Source: JAPPLB01 sp965208945
GTDB lineage: Bacteria; Acidobacteriota; Terriglobia; Bryobacterales; UBA6623
DNA length: 64,000 bases
Direction: 5' to 3'
Assembly (NCBI GenBank): GCA_965208945.1
Contig: OZ242366.1
Location: 4,526,001-4,590,000 of the forward strand
Shown here: in pieces, positions 26,360-34,838 of the stretch
How the letters are laid out: every line of letters begins with the position of its first letter
Numbering within the stretch: the first letter of the stretch is position 1
Notes under the pieces: generated by a model
Seen by the model: only the letters and a program-made list of their open reading frames with translations
What the model was told of the DNA's origin: nothing
Database searches by the model: none
Translations under genes and position numbers: made by a program

Positions 26360-27277
26360 CTATCTTCTGAGCGGCTTGATCTCTTTCTCGAGCATCATCG
26401 GAGCGGGGCCCGAGATGCCGCCGTCCTTGCGTATCCGCCAGAAGTGAACAATCATGAACGTCGCGGCGAAACCCGGTATTGCGACGCAGTGCCAGATGTA
26501 GGCTCGCAACAGAGCGTTCGAATCAACGATCGACCCGCCGAGCAGCGCGAACCGTACGTCGTTGTACGCCGTCATCCCCAACTGAATGCCAAACGGCCCT
26601 TCGTGGCCCAGCAAGGGGGTGGCCCGCGCCATGTTCGTTCCAACAGTGACGGCCCAGAACCCCAACTGGTCATCCGGCAAGAGATATCCCGTGAACGACA
26701 AAAGCAGCGTGAGCACCAGCAGGATCACGCCGATCATCCAGTTGAACTGGCGCGGCTTCTTGTAGGAACCCGTCAGGTAGACCCGATACATGTGAAGCCA
26801 GACGGTCAAGACCATGGCGTGCGCCCCCCAGCGATGCATGTTGCGCAGCAGTTTGCCGAAGGGTACGTCATGCTCGAGATACAGAATGTCGCGAAACGCC
26901 TGAACCTTTGTCGGGTGGTAGTAGAACATCAGCAGGACGCCGGTCCAGGTGAGCACCCAGAACAAATAGAACGAGATGCCGCCCATCCCCCAGGTGTAGT
27001 TGTAGGCCACCGCGTCGCGGTTGATCTTCGCCGGATGCAGATGCAAGAAGACATTGCTCAGCACACCGAGCGTGCGGCTCCGAGGAGTATCGTCGTGTTT
27101 GACGCGGAAGATCGATTTGTAGAGGTCCGTCCTGGTCGGCTTCTTTAAGGCGTTGATATCCTCAGTCGCTTTTGCCTTGATGGCGTCCGGATCGATACCG
27201 AACAGCCGCTTCCCGTTGCGAGAGGCGCCGTTGGTCGACTGTGCTTCTTCCGTCGTCTTCGTTGTCTGTTCCGCCAT
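26360..27277 (-). CDS. Cytochrome b N-terminal subunit (cytochrome b6-like)
   Basis: A 305-residue protein with four core membrane helices. Paired haem-ligand His residues are visible in helix B (NMHRWGAHAMVLTVWLHMYR, near residues 153-172) and helix D (YIWHCVAIPGFAATFMIVHFWR, near residue 262). The GSYKKPRQFNWMIGV and SFTGYLLPDDQLGFWA segments are typical of cytochrome b. A soluble N-terminal extension of about 70 residues precedes the first helix and is longer than in plant b6. It holds the two b haems that pass electrons across the membrane in a quinol:cytochrome c oxidoreductase. It sits between the Rieske gene and the C-terminal cytochrome b gene. Confidence 0.93.
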   Translation of the reverse strand: MAEQTTKTTEEAQSTNGASRNGKRLFGIDPDAIKAKATEDINALKKPTRTDLYKSIFRVKHDDTPRSRTLGVLSNVFLHLHPAKINRDAVAYNYTWGMGGISFYLFWVLTWTGVLLMFYYHPTKVQAFRDILYLEHDVPFGKLLRNMHRWGAHAMVLTVWLHMYRVYLTGSYKKPRQFNWMIGVILLVLTLLLSFTGYLLPDDQLGFWAVTVGTNMARATPLLGHEGPFGIQLGMTAYNDVRFALLGGSIVDSNALLRAYIWHCVAIPGFAATFMIVHFWRIRKDGGISGPAPMMLEKEIKPLRR

Positions 27278-27386
27278 GCTGCAAACCCCTTGTCAGGCCG
27301 GGAGTCCGGCCGCGATCTTCAACAGGTGATTCCAACGCCTGTCCTGTACTGCTCCGGCGAACGGCCTGACCCGGCCCCGCGAGTGC

Positions 27387-27983
27387 TTAAACCGGTATAT
27401 ACGCCCCGGGGTAGTCATTGAACTGCGTCTGCTTGCCTTTTTCCTCTTTGAAGAGCACGCTGGTGTCGACGACGATCTGCCCCTCAGCGTCGAGCTCAAC
27501 CCGGGCGCGGTCCATCGGCCGCGGCGCCGGGCCCTCGTAGTTGATCCCCTCCGGGTCATAGCCGCTGCCATGACACGGACATTTGAACTTCTGCTCAGAC
27601 TGCTTCCAATCCGGCGTGCAGCCCAGGTGGGTGCAGATCGCACTGATCACGAACAGCCGCTCGGTATTCTTGACCACCCAGATCCGTTGTGACTTTTGAA
27701 ACTTCGTGTCGACGCCGATGCCAAAATCGTTCGGTGTCCCGATGCGAAACACCGTGCGCGGCTCGAAGATGGTCCGCGGGAAGAAAAACCGCAGGAACAT
27801 CAGGAAGTTGGTCGTCAGGAAGCCGGAGATGGCGAAGCCGACGAACAGACGGCGCGTTCGGACCGCGTCCTTGTCCGCTTCCGTCTTCTTGAATCCTTCG
27901 ATCAGGCGGGAGAGGAAGGAAGGTTTAGCTTCGGCCGGAGCCTCCCGCTCCGCCCCGGTTTGGCCCCCGTTCGAGTCAGCCAT
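27387..27983 (-). CDS. Rieske iron-sulfur protein of the bc complex
   Basis: A 198-residue protein with one N-terminal membrane helix (FVGFAISGFLTTNFLMFLRF is trimmed to FVGFAISGFLTTNFLMF, about residues 49-65) and a Rieske domain. The cluster-binding boxes are CTHLGC (about residue 120) and CPCHGSGYD (about 136), and both disulfide Cys are present. It takes electrons from quinol and passes them to the cytochrome c subunit. ATG 27983 (MADSNGG) is chosen over the 28043 frame start because the upstream residues are not conserved in style. It is the first gene of the operon; the 200 bp upstream contains a TTGACA at 28081-28086 (minus strand) but no well-spaced -10, so I do not call the promoter. 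Confidence 0.93.
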   Translation of the reverse strand: MADSNGGQTGAEREAPAEAKPSFLSRLIEGFKKTEADKDAVRTRRLFVGFAISGFLTTNFLMFLRFFFPRTIFEPRTVFRIGTPNDFGIGVDTKFQKSQRIWVVKNTERLFVISAICTHLGCTPDWKQSEQKFKCPCHGSGYDPEGINYEGPAPRPMDRARVELDAEGQIVVDTSVLFKEEKGKQTQFNDYPGAYIPV

Positions 27984-28185
27984 CGATCTCTTTTCTGTCC
28001 CCAAGAAACATTGCCGGCGCCAGCACCCTGGAGCAACCGGCAATGCAGTAACTCATAGCGTGCCGCTTAGGTATGGGGGGTGTCAAGAGCCCCCTATTAA
28101 TTACTGTATAACAGCAACGAATCGTGCACAACAGGAAATTATACCACCGATATCAACCCGGAAAAATTTCCCTCGCCGGACGCTC

Positions 28186-28926
28186 TCAGATCGCGTTTCG
28201 TCCGCCTTTCAGGAAACTCTCGGCGCGCTCCAGGTCGGCCGGAACGTCCACGCCGATGCCCACGTAACCGTCGGTCGGAATCACCAGGATCCGTTCTCCG
28301 TTTTCGAGAACCCGAAGCTGCTCCAGAGCTTCCGCCTGCTCCAACCGGCCCGGCGGCAAGGAAGCGAATCGCAACAGAAAATCCTTGCGATACGCATAAA
28401 GCCCGATGTGCGCGAAGGCCCTCTCCCGATGGCCTCGCCGCGGGTGAGGAATCAGCGACCGCGAGAAGTAGAGAGCGTAGCCCCGCAGATCCGATACGAC
28501 CTTGACGACATTGGGGTCGTGAAGCGAAGCCTCATCCTCAATCGCATGGCTAAGGGTCGATATGGCCAACTCGGGCCGGGACTCGAACGGTGCTACCGCT
28601 TGATCGATCACCTTCGGCGAGATGAACGGTTCGTCGCCTTGAATATTAACGACGACCTCCACATCGAGGTCCCGAGCCGCTTCCGCAACGCGATCTGTTC
28701 CGGAGGGATGACGCGGCGAAGTCGTGACGACCTTGCCGCCGAAGTCCCGCACGGCCGAGGCGATGCGGTTGTCATCGGTGGCGACCACAACAAGCGACAA
28801 TGTCTCGGCTTCAGACGCCCGATCGTAGACATGCTGGATCAGCGTGCGGTCCCCCAGCATCGCCAAAGCCTTGCCGGGAAAACGGCTCGAAGCATAGCGC
28901 GCGGGGATGATGCCGACGGCCTTCAT
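28186..28926 (-). CDS. kdsB: 3-deoxy-manno-octulosonate cytidylyltransferase (CMP-KDO synthetase)
   Basis: A 246-residue nucleotidyltransferase that activates KDO with CTP for lipid A/LPS core assembly in the cytoplasm. It begins with the CTP-binding motif IIPARYASSRFPGKALA, has TTSPRHPSGTDRVAE (about residues 67-81), VVVNIQGDEPFISP with the metal-binding Asp (about 92-105) and the late segment GRLEQAEALEQLRVLENG typical of KdsB. Length is normal. It stands alone on the minus strand, divergent from mazG with about 70 bp between. Its presence, with the HldE/GmhA-like pair and MsbA-like exporter, indicates an LPS-bearing outer membrane. Confidence 0.95.
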   Translation of the reverse strand: MKAVGIIPARYASSRFPGKALAMLGDRTLIQHVYDRASEAETLSLVVVATDDNRIASAVRDFGGKVVTTSPRHPSGTDRVAEAARDLDVEVVVNIQGDEPFISPKVIDQAVAPFESRPELAISTLSHAIEDEASLHDPNVVKVVSDLRGYALYFSRSLIPHPRRGHRERAFAHIGLYAYRKDFLLRFASLPPGRLEQAEALEQLRVLENGERILVIPTDGYVGIGVDVPADLERAESFLKGGRNAI

Positions 28927-28997
28927 CGCAACAATCGTTGGTCCGGGAAGTGAAAAAACGCTGTGCTACATTGTGCTACTGGTTCGCTCATTGTGCC

Positions 28998-29786
28998 ATG
29001 GCTGATGCTCGTTTCGAGACGCTGCTGGAACTGATGGAGCGACTGCGGGCTCCTGACGGCTGCCCTTGGGACCGCGAGCAAACATTGGAATCATTGCGCC
29101 GCTACCTGATCGAAGAGACCTACGAAGCCATCGACGCCATCGAGCGCAGAGACTGGGCCGGCCTGGCCGAGGAACTCGGCGACATCCAGTTGCAAATCGT
29201 CTTTCAGTCGCAGATCGCCAAGGAGAACGGCTGGTTCGGCATCGATGACGTACTCGGGCACATCAACGACAAGCTGATCCGGCGGCATCCTCATGTATTC
29301 GGCTCCGAGTCGGCCGATACGGCGGGCAAGGTCCTGCAGCGCTGGGAAGAGATCAAGGCCGAAGAAAAGCGCTCCGGGGCAGGGAACCACGATTCATCGG
29401 TCCTCGAGAAAGAGGGGTTGTTGAAGAACGTCACACGGGCGCAACCCGCCATGCTCGAAGCGCACGAGATCAGCAAGAGGGCTGCCCGAGCCGGTTTCGA
29501 GTGGCGCGAGGCGGAGGAGCTTGCCGAAAAGGCCGGAGCGGAGATGCGGCAGTTTCGGGACGCGCGAGCTTGCCGGGACCCCGACCGCACCGAGGACAAG
29601 ATCGGCGATCTGCTCTTCCTGCTCGTGAACGCGGCGCGCCGCGCCGGCGTCGATCCGGAGCTGGCTCTGCGGCGGGCCAACCGCAAGTTTCGCGAGCGTT
29701 TCGGCTGCATCGAGCAGCAGCTCCGCGACAAGGGCCTGACGATCGAAGAAGCCGGCGTCGAGGAAATGGAGCAGCTATGGCGGTAG
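28998..29786 (+). CDS. mazG: Nucleoside triphosphate pyrophosphohydrolase MazG
   Basis: A 262-residue all-alpha NTP pyrophosphatase with two MazG repeats. The first has LRAPDGCPWDREQTLESL (about residues 15-32), the metal-binding EETYEAIDAIE (about 38-48) and EELGDIQLQIVFQ (about 56-68); IRRHPHVFG follows. The second repeat, near residues 165-230, has FEWREAEELAEKAGAEM and KIGDLLFLLVNAARR, where ED/KIGDLL keeps the acidic pattern. It hydrolyses noncanonical or excess NTPs to NMP and PPi. ATG 28998 gives the standard MAD-RFETLLELM start. Its 3' end overlaps the following acetyltransferase-like gene by 10 bp, so they form one unit with the racemase. Confidence 0.93.
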   Translation: MADARFETLLELMERLRAPDGCPWDREQTLESLRRYLIEETYEAIDAIERRDWAGLAEELGDIQLQIVFQSQIAKENGWFGIDDVLGHINDKLIRRHPHVFGSESADTAGKVLQRWEEIKAEEKRSGAGNHDSSVLEKEGLLKNVTRAQPAMLEAHEISKRAARAGFEWREAEELAEKAGAEMRQFRDARACRDPDRTEDKIGDLLFLLVNAARRAGVDPELALRRANRKFRERFGCIEQQLRDKGLTIEEAGVEEMEQLWR

Positions 29787-30532
29787 ACCCAGGGCCGATA
29801 GCGGATGGCATCGAGGTACGCGTGCTCTCCGAGCATGAAGAGTTCCGCGCGACACTCGGCGTCCAGATGGGCGTTTGGAAATTCTCCGAGGTCGACCAGG
29901 TTCCGCCGCGTATTCTGAGCGTGGCCAGGTACATCGGCGGGCTGATCCTGGGCGCTTACGACGGCGAACAGATGATTGGCTTCAACTTCTCGCTGCCGGG
30001 CATGAAGCGCGATGGGTCGCGTTATTGGCATAGCCACATGACTGGGGTGCTTGACGGCTATCAGAACCTGGGCATCGGCTACAAGATCAAGCTGCAACAG
30101 CGCGAGCAAGCGATCGCCTCCAGGGTGGGGTTGGTCGAGTGGCTGTTCGATCCGCTGCAGATTCGCAATGCCCGCTTCAATATCGAGAAGCTCGGCTGCG
30201 TGGTGAAACGCTTCTTGCCGAACCAATACGGCATCACCTCGTCGCCGCTACACGGAGGGCTGCCGACCGACCGCCTTGTCGCCGAATGGCACGTAATGAG
30301 CAAGCGTGTGGAGACGGTGGTCTCAGGAGGCGCTCCATCCGACCGGCAAGTCGAAACGACGATTGCCGTTCCGCGAGAGATCGATGAGTGGCGGGCCAAC
30401 GACCCCGAACGCGCCCGCGCCGTGCAGGACCGGGTGCGCCGGGAGTTCCAGCACTTCTTCGGGAAGGGCCTGGCGGTCATCGGCTATGAACGGACCGAGG
30501 CGGGCGGGGCTTTTCAGTTGGGTCCGCCATGA
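29777..30532 (+). CDS. GNAT-like predicted acetyltransferase (COG3375 type)
   Basis: A 251-residue protein resembling the COG3375 group of GNAT-superfamily proteins. Visible elements are VWKFSEVDQVPPRILSVA (about residues 34-51), YIGGLILGAYDG, and FSLPGMKRDGSRYWHSHMTGV followed by the acetyl-CoA-type loop YQNLGIGYKIKLQQRE (about 95-110). The frame is open far upstream inside mazG; I start at ATG 29777, which overlaps mazG by 10 bp. The next gene, an N-acylamino-acid-racemase-like enolase-superfamily member, begins 4 bp before its stop. This pairing recurs in other genomes to my knowledge and suggests action on N-acyl amino acids. Substrate unknown. Confidence 0.75.
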   Translation: MAVDPGPIADGIEVRVLSEHEEFRATLGVQMGVWKFSEVDQVPPRILSVARYIGGLILGAYDGEQMIGFNFSLPGMKRDGSRYWHSHMTGVLDGYQNLGIGYKIKLQQREQAIASRVGLVEWLFDPLQIRNARFNIEKLGCVVKRFLPNQYGITSSPLHGGLPTDRLVAEWHVMSKRVETVVSGGAPSDRQVETTIAVPREIDEWRANDPERARAVQDRVRREFQHFFGKGLAVIGYERTEAGGAFQLGPP

Positions 30533-31635
30533 GAATCGACCGCATCACCCTTCGTGAAATCCGGATGCCGTTGGTGCATCCCTTCGAGACCAGCTTCGGC
30601 CGCACGACCGAGCGGCGCATCCTGCTCGTGGAGGTCGAAGAGGATGGGGCGGTGGGATGGGGCGAGGTCACCTGCGGAGAGCGCCCCTTTTATAACGAGG
30701 AGTGGGTCGACGCCGCGTGGTTGATCCTGCGTGATTTCGTTGCACCGCGGATTCTCGACATCGACATCGCATCCGCCGCCGATGTAGGCGGGAGGAGTTC
30801 TCACATCCGTGGTCATCACATGGCCCGCGGCGGACTGGAGACGGCGGCATGGGACCTGGAAGCCCGCAAGCTCGGCTTGCCGCTTTGGCAGCATATCGGA
30901 GGCAGCCGCACCGAAATCGACTGCGGCGTATCGATCGGCATTCAAGACTCGGTGGAAGAGTTGCTGGAGCTGATCGAGCGCGAGGTGCGGGCAGGCTACC
31001 AGCGCATCAAGATCAAGATCAAACCGGGATGGGATGTCGAGGTGGTGCGTCAGGTGCGCGCGGCCTTTCGGACAGTCCGGCTGATGGCCGACGCCAACTC
31101 CGCCTACGCGCTCAGCGATGCGGCACATCTGCGGCGACTCGACGAGTTCGACTTGATGATGATCGAACAGCCTCTCCCGCACGACGACATCATCGACCAC
31201 GCTCAGCTCCAGGCACGGCTGGATACGCCGATCTGCCTCGATGAATGCATCCGCACGGCGCGTCATGCCGAGCAGGCGATCGAGATGAATGCGGGGCGAA
31301 TCATCAACATCAAGCTGGGTCGGGTCGGCGGTTTCTCCGAGGCCCTGTTGGTTCACAACGTCGCACGGGCCCACGGCATCCCGGTATGGTGCGGCGGGAT
31401 GCTCGAAAGCGGCATCGGCAGGGCTCACAACATCGCTCTGTCGACGCTCGACAATTTCACGCTGCCCGGTGATGTCTCAGCGAGCAAACGATATTGGAAG
31501 CGCGACATCATTGATCCGCCTGTCGAAGTCGGTCCCGGGGGAACGATCGCCGTTCGGGATGAAGCCGGCTTCGGGTACGAGTTGGACCGCGATTACATCG
31601 ACGCGCTGACCGTACGCGAAGAGACCATCCGCTAG
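30529..31635 (+). CDS. o-Succinylbenzoate synthase / N-acylamino acid racemase-like enolase-superfamily enzyme
   Basis: A 368-residue muconate-lactonising-subgroup enzyme. After the capping domain, the barrel shows the catalytic K-x-K in YQRIKIKIKPGWD (about residue 161), then metal ligands in MADANSAY (about 188), MIEQPL (about 213) and CLDECI (about 238), and the second catalytic Lys in INIKLGRVGGFSEAL (about 262). These residues match MenC/NSAR enzymes. Because the partner gene is an acyltransferase-like protein and no other menaquinone genes are nearby, N-acylamino acid racemisation is more likely than o-succinylbenzoate synthesis, but both occur in this family. It overlaps the preceding gene by 4 bp. 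Confidence 0.85.
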   Translation: MRIDRITLREIRMPLVHPFETSFGRTTERRILLVEVEEDGAVGWGEVTCGERPFYNEEWVDAAWLILRDFVAPRILDIDIASAADVGGRSSHIRGHHMARGGLETAAWDLEARKLGLPLWQHIGGSRTEIDCGVSIGIQDSVEELLELIEREVRAGYQRIKIKIKPGWDVEVVRQVRAAFRTVRLMADANSAYALSDAAHLRRLDEFDLMMIEQPLPHDDIIDHAQLQARLDTPICLDECIRTARHAEQAIEMNAGRIINIKLGRVGGFSEALLVHNVARAHGIPVWCGGMLESGIGRAHNIALSTLDNFTLPGDVSASKRYWKRDIIDPPVEVGPGGTIAVRDEAGFGYELDRDYIDALTVREETIR

Positions 31636-31668
31636 GGCAGTGACGGGCGGCGGCAAGCTGCCCCCGGG

Positions 31669-33315
31669 CTATACGTTCTTTTGCGGCCGAAACACCGGTC
31701 CGGGCCGGCCGTACTCATGCCGCTTGGCGGACCACTTGGCGGGGCCGTAGGGCGAGTATTCGCCAAGGTCGACTTTACCCTCCATGGTGTCTCCGTTCAA
31801 CTGACCGGAAAAAGTGAAGCCGAAGCCGGAACCTTCGTAGCGATGGCGAGCCATGAAGTGGACCCGGTTGCCTTCCACCCAGCCGCTGATGTCGGCCGCG
31901 GTGGCCTCACCGACGTGCGTTCCGTGGAGGTCGTCGCCCGACTGCTCGAGGAAGAGCCCGTTCTCGGCGCTGCCTAACACGTAGTCGACGTGCAGCTCCC
32001 ACTGGCCCGCGACATCGACGTTGGGGCCGCTCGGCGATCCCTTCGAGCCCATTTCGGGAGGTTTCGAGAGCACGCGGTGCAACTCGTCGGCGATGACTTT
32101 CGCGTTACCGGGCTGCATCTGCCACGGCATGATCGTCACCGACGTCTCACCGCCCCTGCGCCGTCGGCCGCGGCTGCCGGCAAGCACGATGCGGGGGTCC
32201 CCTTTGAAGAGGAGCTTCTCGACCTCGTCGCCGAAAATGCCGATCCTGTCACCGTCCCACTTCACGTTGAGGCGAGGCGAGCGATTCGACAGGCCCCGGG
32301 GCTGGGAGACCTCGGTGGTCACTCCCGGCAGGCGCTCGACGCTGTTGGCAATCTCGGCGAGCCAGCTTTCCCAAGTCTTCCACTCGGCCTCGTGGTCACG
32401 CTTGACCCACATCTCGACAGCGGCCAGCATGCCCATTGCGTCTTCCTTGCCGACTTTCATCGGGCGTCCGAAGGCGTGATGCGGCGCGCTGTTGAGCCAA
32501 GCGGCGGCGATCAGATCCTTGCGTCCGATCAGCAGGCCGGCGCTCTGCGGTCCGCGCAAGGCCTTGCCGCCCGAATAGGCGACAAGATCAGCCCCTCGTT
32601 CGAGATGCACATTCGGGATGGTCAGGCCCTCCGCGGCCGCGTCGACGAGAACCGGCACGTCGTGCTCGTGGGCTACCGAAGCGATCTCCTTGAGCCCGAA
32701 GGGTCCCTTGTCGCGAGTCGTAGCGAGCACCATGACCATCGCCGTCCTGGCGCCGATGGCGCGGCGCATCTCCTGCTCGTTTTCGACTTCGATGAACTTG
32801 ATTCCCAGCATGCGGACAGCGTGGTCGTAGGTGTTGCGCGACCAGGACGGAGCGATGATTTCGCTCTTCAGGCCTCCCAGATCGGGCAGCCGTGCAATGC
32901 GCTCGGGGTTGCCGCCCGCGATGCAGGCGGATGTGGCATGCACGAGAGCCGCGGCGCAGCCCGAAGAGACTATGGCGGATTCCGCGCCGGTGATCTCGGC
33001 GATGCGCTTGCCGACGCCTGCCATCAGCTCGTCCAATTGGACGAAGTTCTGCGATGCCTCCTGCATGGCCTGACGACATTCGGGCAACATCAGCGAGCCG
33101 CTCATCACCGTGAACGTGCCCTTGGCGTTGATGACCGGACGAACGCCGATGGACTGATACATGTCCGACCCGAAGCTCATCGCGGGCGCGGCGGCCGCGG
33201 AGGGAACAGCGGCAGGCGCGAGGCCGGCGGCCGCCAGAAGGCCGCCGTTGCGGAAGAGTTCGCGGCGGCTGAGGCCGCTGGGTTTCGCGCGACGGAGCGC
33301 TTTGAGAATCGACAT
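31669..33315 (-). CDS. Tat-exported SelA-like PLP enzyme with C-terminal beta domain (paralogue 2)
   Basis: A 548-residue paralogue of 17631-19244. The twin-arginine signal GLSRRELFRNGGLLAAAG is followed by the same fold-I PLP core: TGAESAIVSSGCAAALVHA, VPVLVDAAAEG and DLVAYSGGKALRGPQSAG with the Schiff-base Lys. Both share NSAPHHAFGR-MKVGKE. The C-terminal 110 residues (VAGQWELHVDYVLGSAEN...GKVDLGEYSPYGPAKW) repeat the beta domain of the first copy. I use ATG 33315 (MSILKALRR), preceded by a good AGGAGG-like site, over the longer frame from 33390. It is convergent with the racemase gene, 33 bp apart. Function unknown; a periplasmic or surface lyase on an amino sugar or amino acid is a guess. 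Confidence 0.8.
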   Translation of the reverse strand: MSILKALRRAKPSGLSRRELFRNGGLLAAAGLAPAAVPSAAAAPAMSFGSDMYQSIGVRPVINAKGTFTVMSGSLMLPECRQAMQEASQNFVQLDELMAGVGKRIAEITGAESAIVSSGCAAALVHATSACIAGGNPERIARLPDLGGLKSEIIAPSWSRNTYDHAVRMLGIKFIEVENEQEMRRAIGARTAMVMVLATTRDKGPFGLKEIASVAHEHDVPVLVDAAAEGLTIPNVHLERGADLVAYSGGKALRGPQSAGLLIGRKDLIAAAWLNSAPHHAFGRPMKVGKEDAMGMLAAVEMWVKRDHEAEWKTWESWLAEIANSVERLPGVTTEVSQPRGLSNRSPRLNVKWDGDRIGIFGDEVEKLLFKGDPRIVLAGSRGRRRRGGETSVTIMPWQMQPGNAKVIADELHRVLSKPPEMGSKGSPSGPNVDVAGQWELHVDYVLGSAENGLFLEQSGDDLHGTHVGEATAADISGWVEGNRVHFMARHRYEGSGFGFTFSGQLNGDTMEGKVDLGEYSPYGPAKWSAKRHEYGRPGPVFRPQKNV

Positions 33316-33729
33316 GGGATACCTCCTGGGGAAAGTAAAGCGAGTGGAACGAGTGGCTTTCAGCCTACCGGTTTCCTCGGGCAGGCGCAAAGGGCGGCAG
33401 AGAGAGTGTCAACGCCATATAGAACGTTCTCCTTTCTCGGAATGGGTTCATGTTGCGTTCGCCACAGCGGTAGAGGCCCGGATTGCGACGGGAACCGCAG
33501 CGAGCGCTGCGCTTGACGCATTTTCCTGGGGGAAGCGGGATTTTGTACACTTTGCCGGGATTCCCAGCGAACGGCGCGCGTCGTGAGGCTGAGCGAGAAC
33601 GGCGGACGGCGCGCGGGCACCGGCTCGGGAGCAATATGCCGCGCATGCCGCGCGATAGCCGCGCCATGCCGCGCCATGCCGCGCGAAAACGCCCAGCGAA
33701 GCAGTGACCGGGCGGCGCGGGGACACCAG

Positions 33730-33766
33730 CCTGCATGTCTCACCACCCGACGGTCGAAGCACGCGA
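33730..33766. mobile_element. Truncated MITE left end (copy 4) joined to heptamer repeat
   Basis: CCTGCATGTCTCACCAC and the following family sequence run to AAGCACGCGA, then switch to AAAAAGGCCGTGATTCGTG. The same junction point occurs in the copies at 46832 and 48767. No right end was found nearby. Confidence 0.75.
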
Positions 33767-33795
33767 AAAAAGGCCGTGATTCGTGATTCGTTTGC
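33767..33795. repeat. Heptamer repeat array (short)
   Basis: AAAGGCCGTGATTCGTGATTC then GTTTG, two to three 7-bp units following the truncated MITE. Confidence 0.65.
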
Positions 33796-34066
33796 TCAAC
33801 CGTACAGCCGGGCTGTCGCGGAGCGGCGCGCGGGACACGTCCAGGGCCGCGAGATCTACGGCCGTATTGCGAGGCCACCAGGGCTTGCGACATTTTTTTA
33901 GCGGGCAATAGTGGGCAATGCCGGGAAATCGTGGGCAACAGCGGGCAGGAATGGTCCTTGAACAAGGCGAGATGATGCCGGAACGACATTTCCTTCGCAG
34001 GCGCTCCGAGGCCACGGATCAAGCTTATTTCACGAACCATGATCTTCATGCTACGCAGCCCGGGCC

Positions 34067-34395
34067 GGGGAAAGGCCGTGTTTCGTGATTCGTGAAAACC
34101 TGTTGACCGCGGCTTGGCGTGGCTCTACCAGGAAACGCCGGCGGGCCGGTGAACATTTCTTTCGGCTGTGCCACGGATCAGGCATCACGAGACATGAGAA
34201 ACAGCTCTGCTCTCCTCATGCTATGCAGACCTATCTGGAAAAAAAAGACTGAAGGGCTTCAGTACCAACAGGCAACGATTCGACATTCGTGATTCGTGAA
34301 AAACACAAAGGCCTTGAGTCGTGTTTTGTGCCTCGTGATTCGTGAAGAACATAACGGCCGTGACTCGTGTCTCGTGATTCGCGTTTCGTAAAGAC
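34067..34395. repeat. Heptamer repeat arrays (cluster)
   Basis: Arrays with units TCGTGAT/TCGTGTT/TCGTGTC occur at 34070-34098 and 34275-34395, the second group in three blocks each introduced by AAAGGCC or ACGGCCGTGA. Spacing of GTG is seven bases within blocks. Confidence 0.7.
34248..34266. repeat. 19-bp hairpin repeat, copy 1
   Basis: GACTGAAGGGCTTCAGTAC, preceded by a run of A; CTGAAG and CTTCAG form a small stem. An exact second copy is at 34515-34533 in the same orientation. On the minus strand the hairpin is followed by a run of T, so it could act as a terminator. Confidence 0.6.
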
Positions 34396-34514
34396 CTTAG
34401 AATCAGTGGCTTGTGGCTGGTGAAGGCCTGGGAAGCCCTGATTCGCGCCCCGCACGGACTGCGCCTCGCCGCCTCCGTGTGCTGTTGCCTAGCATGCCGG
34501 GGCGGAAAAAACAA

Positions 34515-34533
34515 GACTGAAGGGCTTCAGTAC
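34515..34533. repeat. 19-bp hairpin repeat, copy 2
   Basis: Exact copy of 34248-34266, again with an A-rich left flank (GGAAAAAACAA). Confidence 0.6.
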
Positions 34534-34548
34534 TCCATGCACCAAAAA

Positions 34549-34600
34549 AGCCGTGTTTCGTGATTCGTGACTCGTGATTCGTGAAAAACCTTAAAGGCCG
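34549..34600. repeat. Heptamer repeat array
   Basis: Units TCGTGTT, TCGTGAT, TCGTGAC, TCGTGAT end in GTGAAAAACCTTAAAGGCC, the same ending as the array inside the composite at 48767-48942. It is followed by MITE interior sequence of the 201-bp type. Confidence 0.7.
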
Positions 34601-34640
34601 TCTTGCACGCGCCTTTTTTCTCCGCCCGGTTTGCGCCTAG

Positions 34641-34817
34641 CCTGCATTTCTCACCACCTGACGGTCGAAGCACACGATACGACCGCCAGGACTTCGTTGC
34701 GCTTGCTTGCCGTGCTCAACGTACTGTTCAAGTACGCCTGCGCGCGCCAAGCGGCTCGCGCCTCGTCCTGACGGCCATCTCACGCACTTCGCCTCGTCAC
34801 GTGGTGAGAAATACAGG
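34641..34817. mobile_element. Foldback MITE copy 5 (177 bp), nested in older MITE debris
   Basis: Begins CCTGCATTTCTCACCAC and ends GTGGTGAGAAATACAGG. Left flank CTAG, right flank CTAA. The 30 bp to the left match the 24-bp segment of the 201-bp subtype and end at its internal CTAG, the same internal site used by the IS at 6582-6585. It ends 21 bp from the stop of the RraA-like gene. Confidence 0.85.
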
Positions 34818-34838
34818 CTAATGAGGCAAAAGGCGGCT

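Larger units (their letters stand above)
33316..34640. other. 1.3-kb gene-free region filled with repeats
   Basis: No frame here has protein-like features. The region holds a GC-rich tandem stretch built on CCGCGCCATG (33635-33687), a truncated MITE left end (33730-33766), short TGGGCAA-type repeats (about 33899-33945), heptamer arrays at four places, two exact 19-bp copies of GACTGAAGGGCTTCAGTAC (34248-34266, 34515-34533) and the interior half of another MITE (about 34600-34640) directly abutting MITE copy 5. Confidence 0.75.

Noticed and set aside
28052..28086. Promoter of the respiratory operon (TTGACA with TATGAG on the minus strand)
   Set aside because: The spacer is 23 bp, too long for a standard sigma-70 promoter, and no alternative -10 is convincing.
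33635..34600. CRISPR array
   Set aside because: The repeats are short, overlapping in period (7-10 bp) and lack unique spacers of regular length; no cas genes are present.
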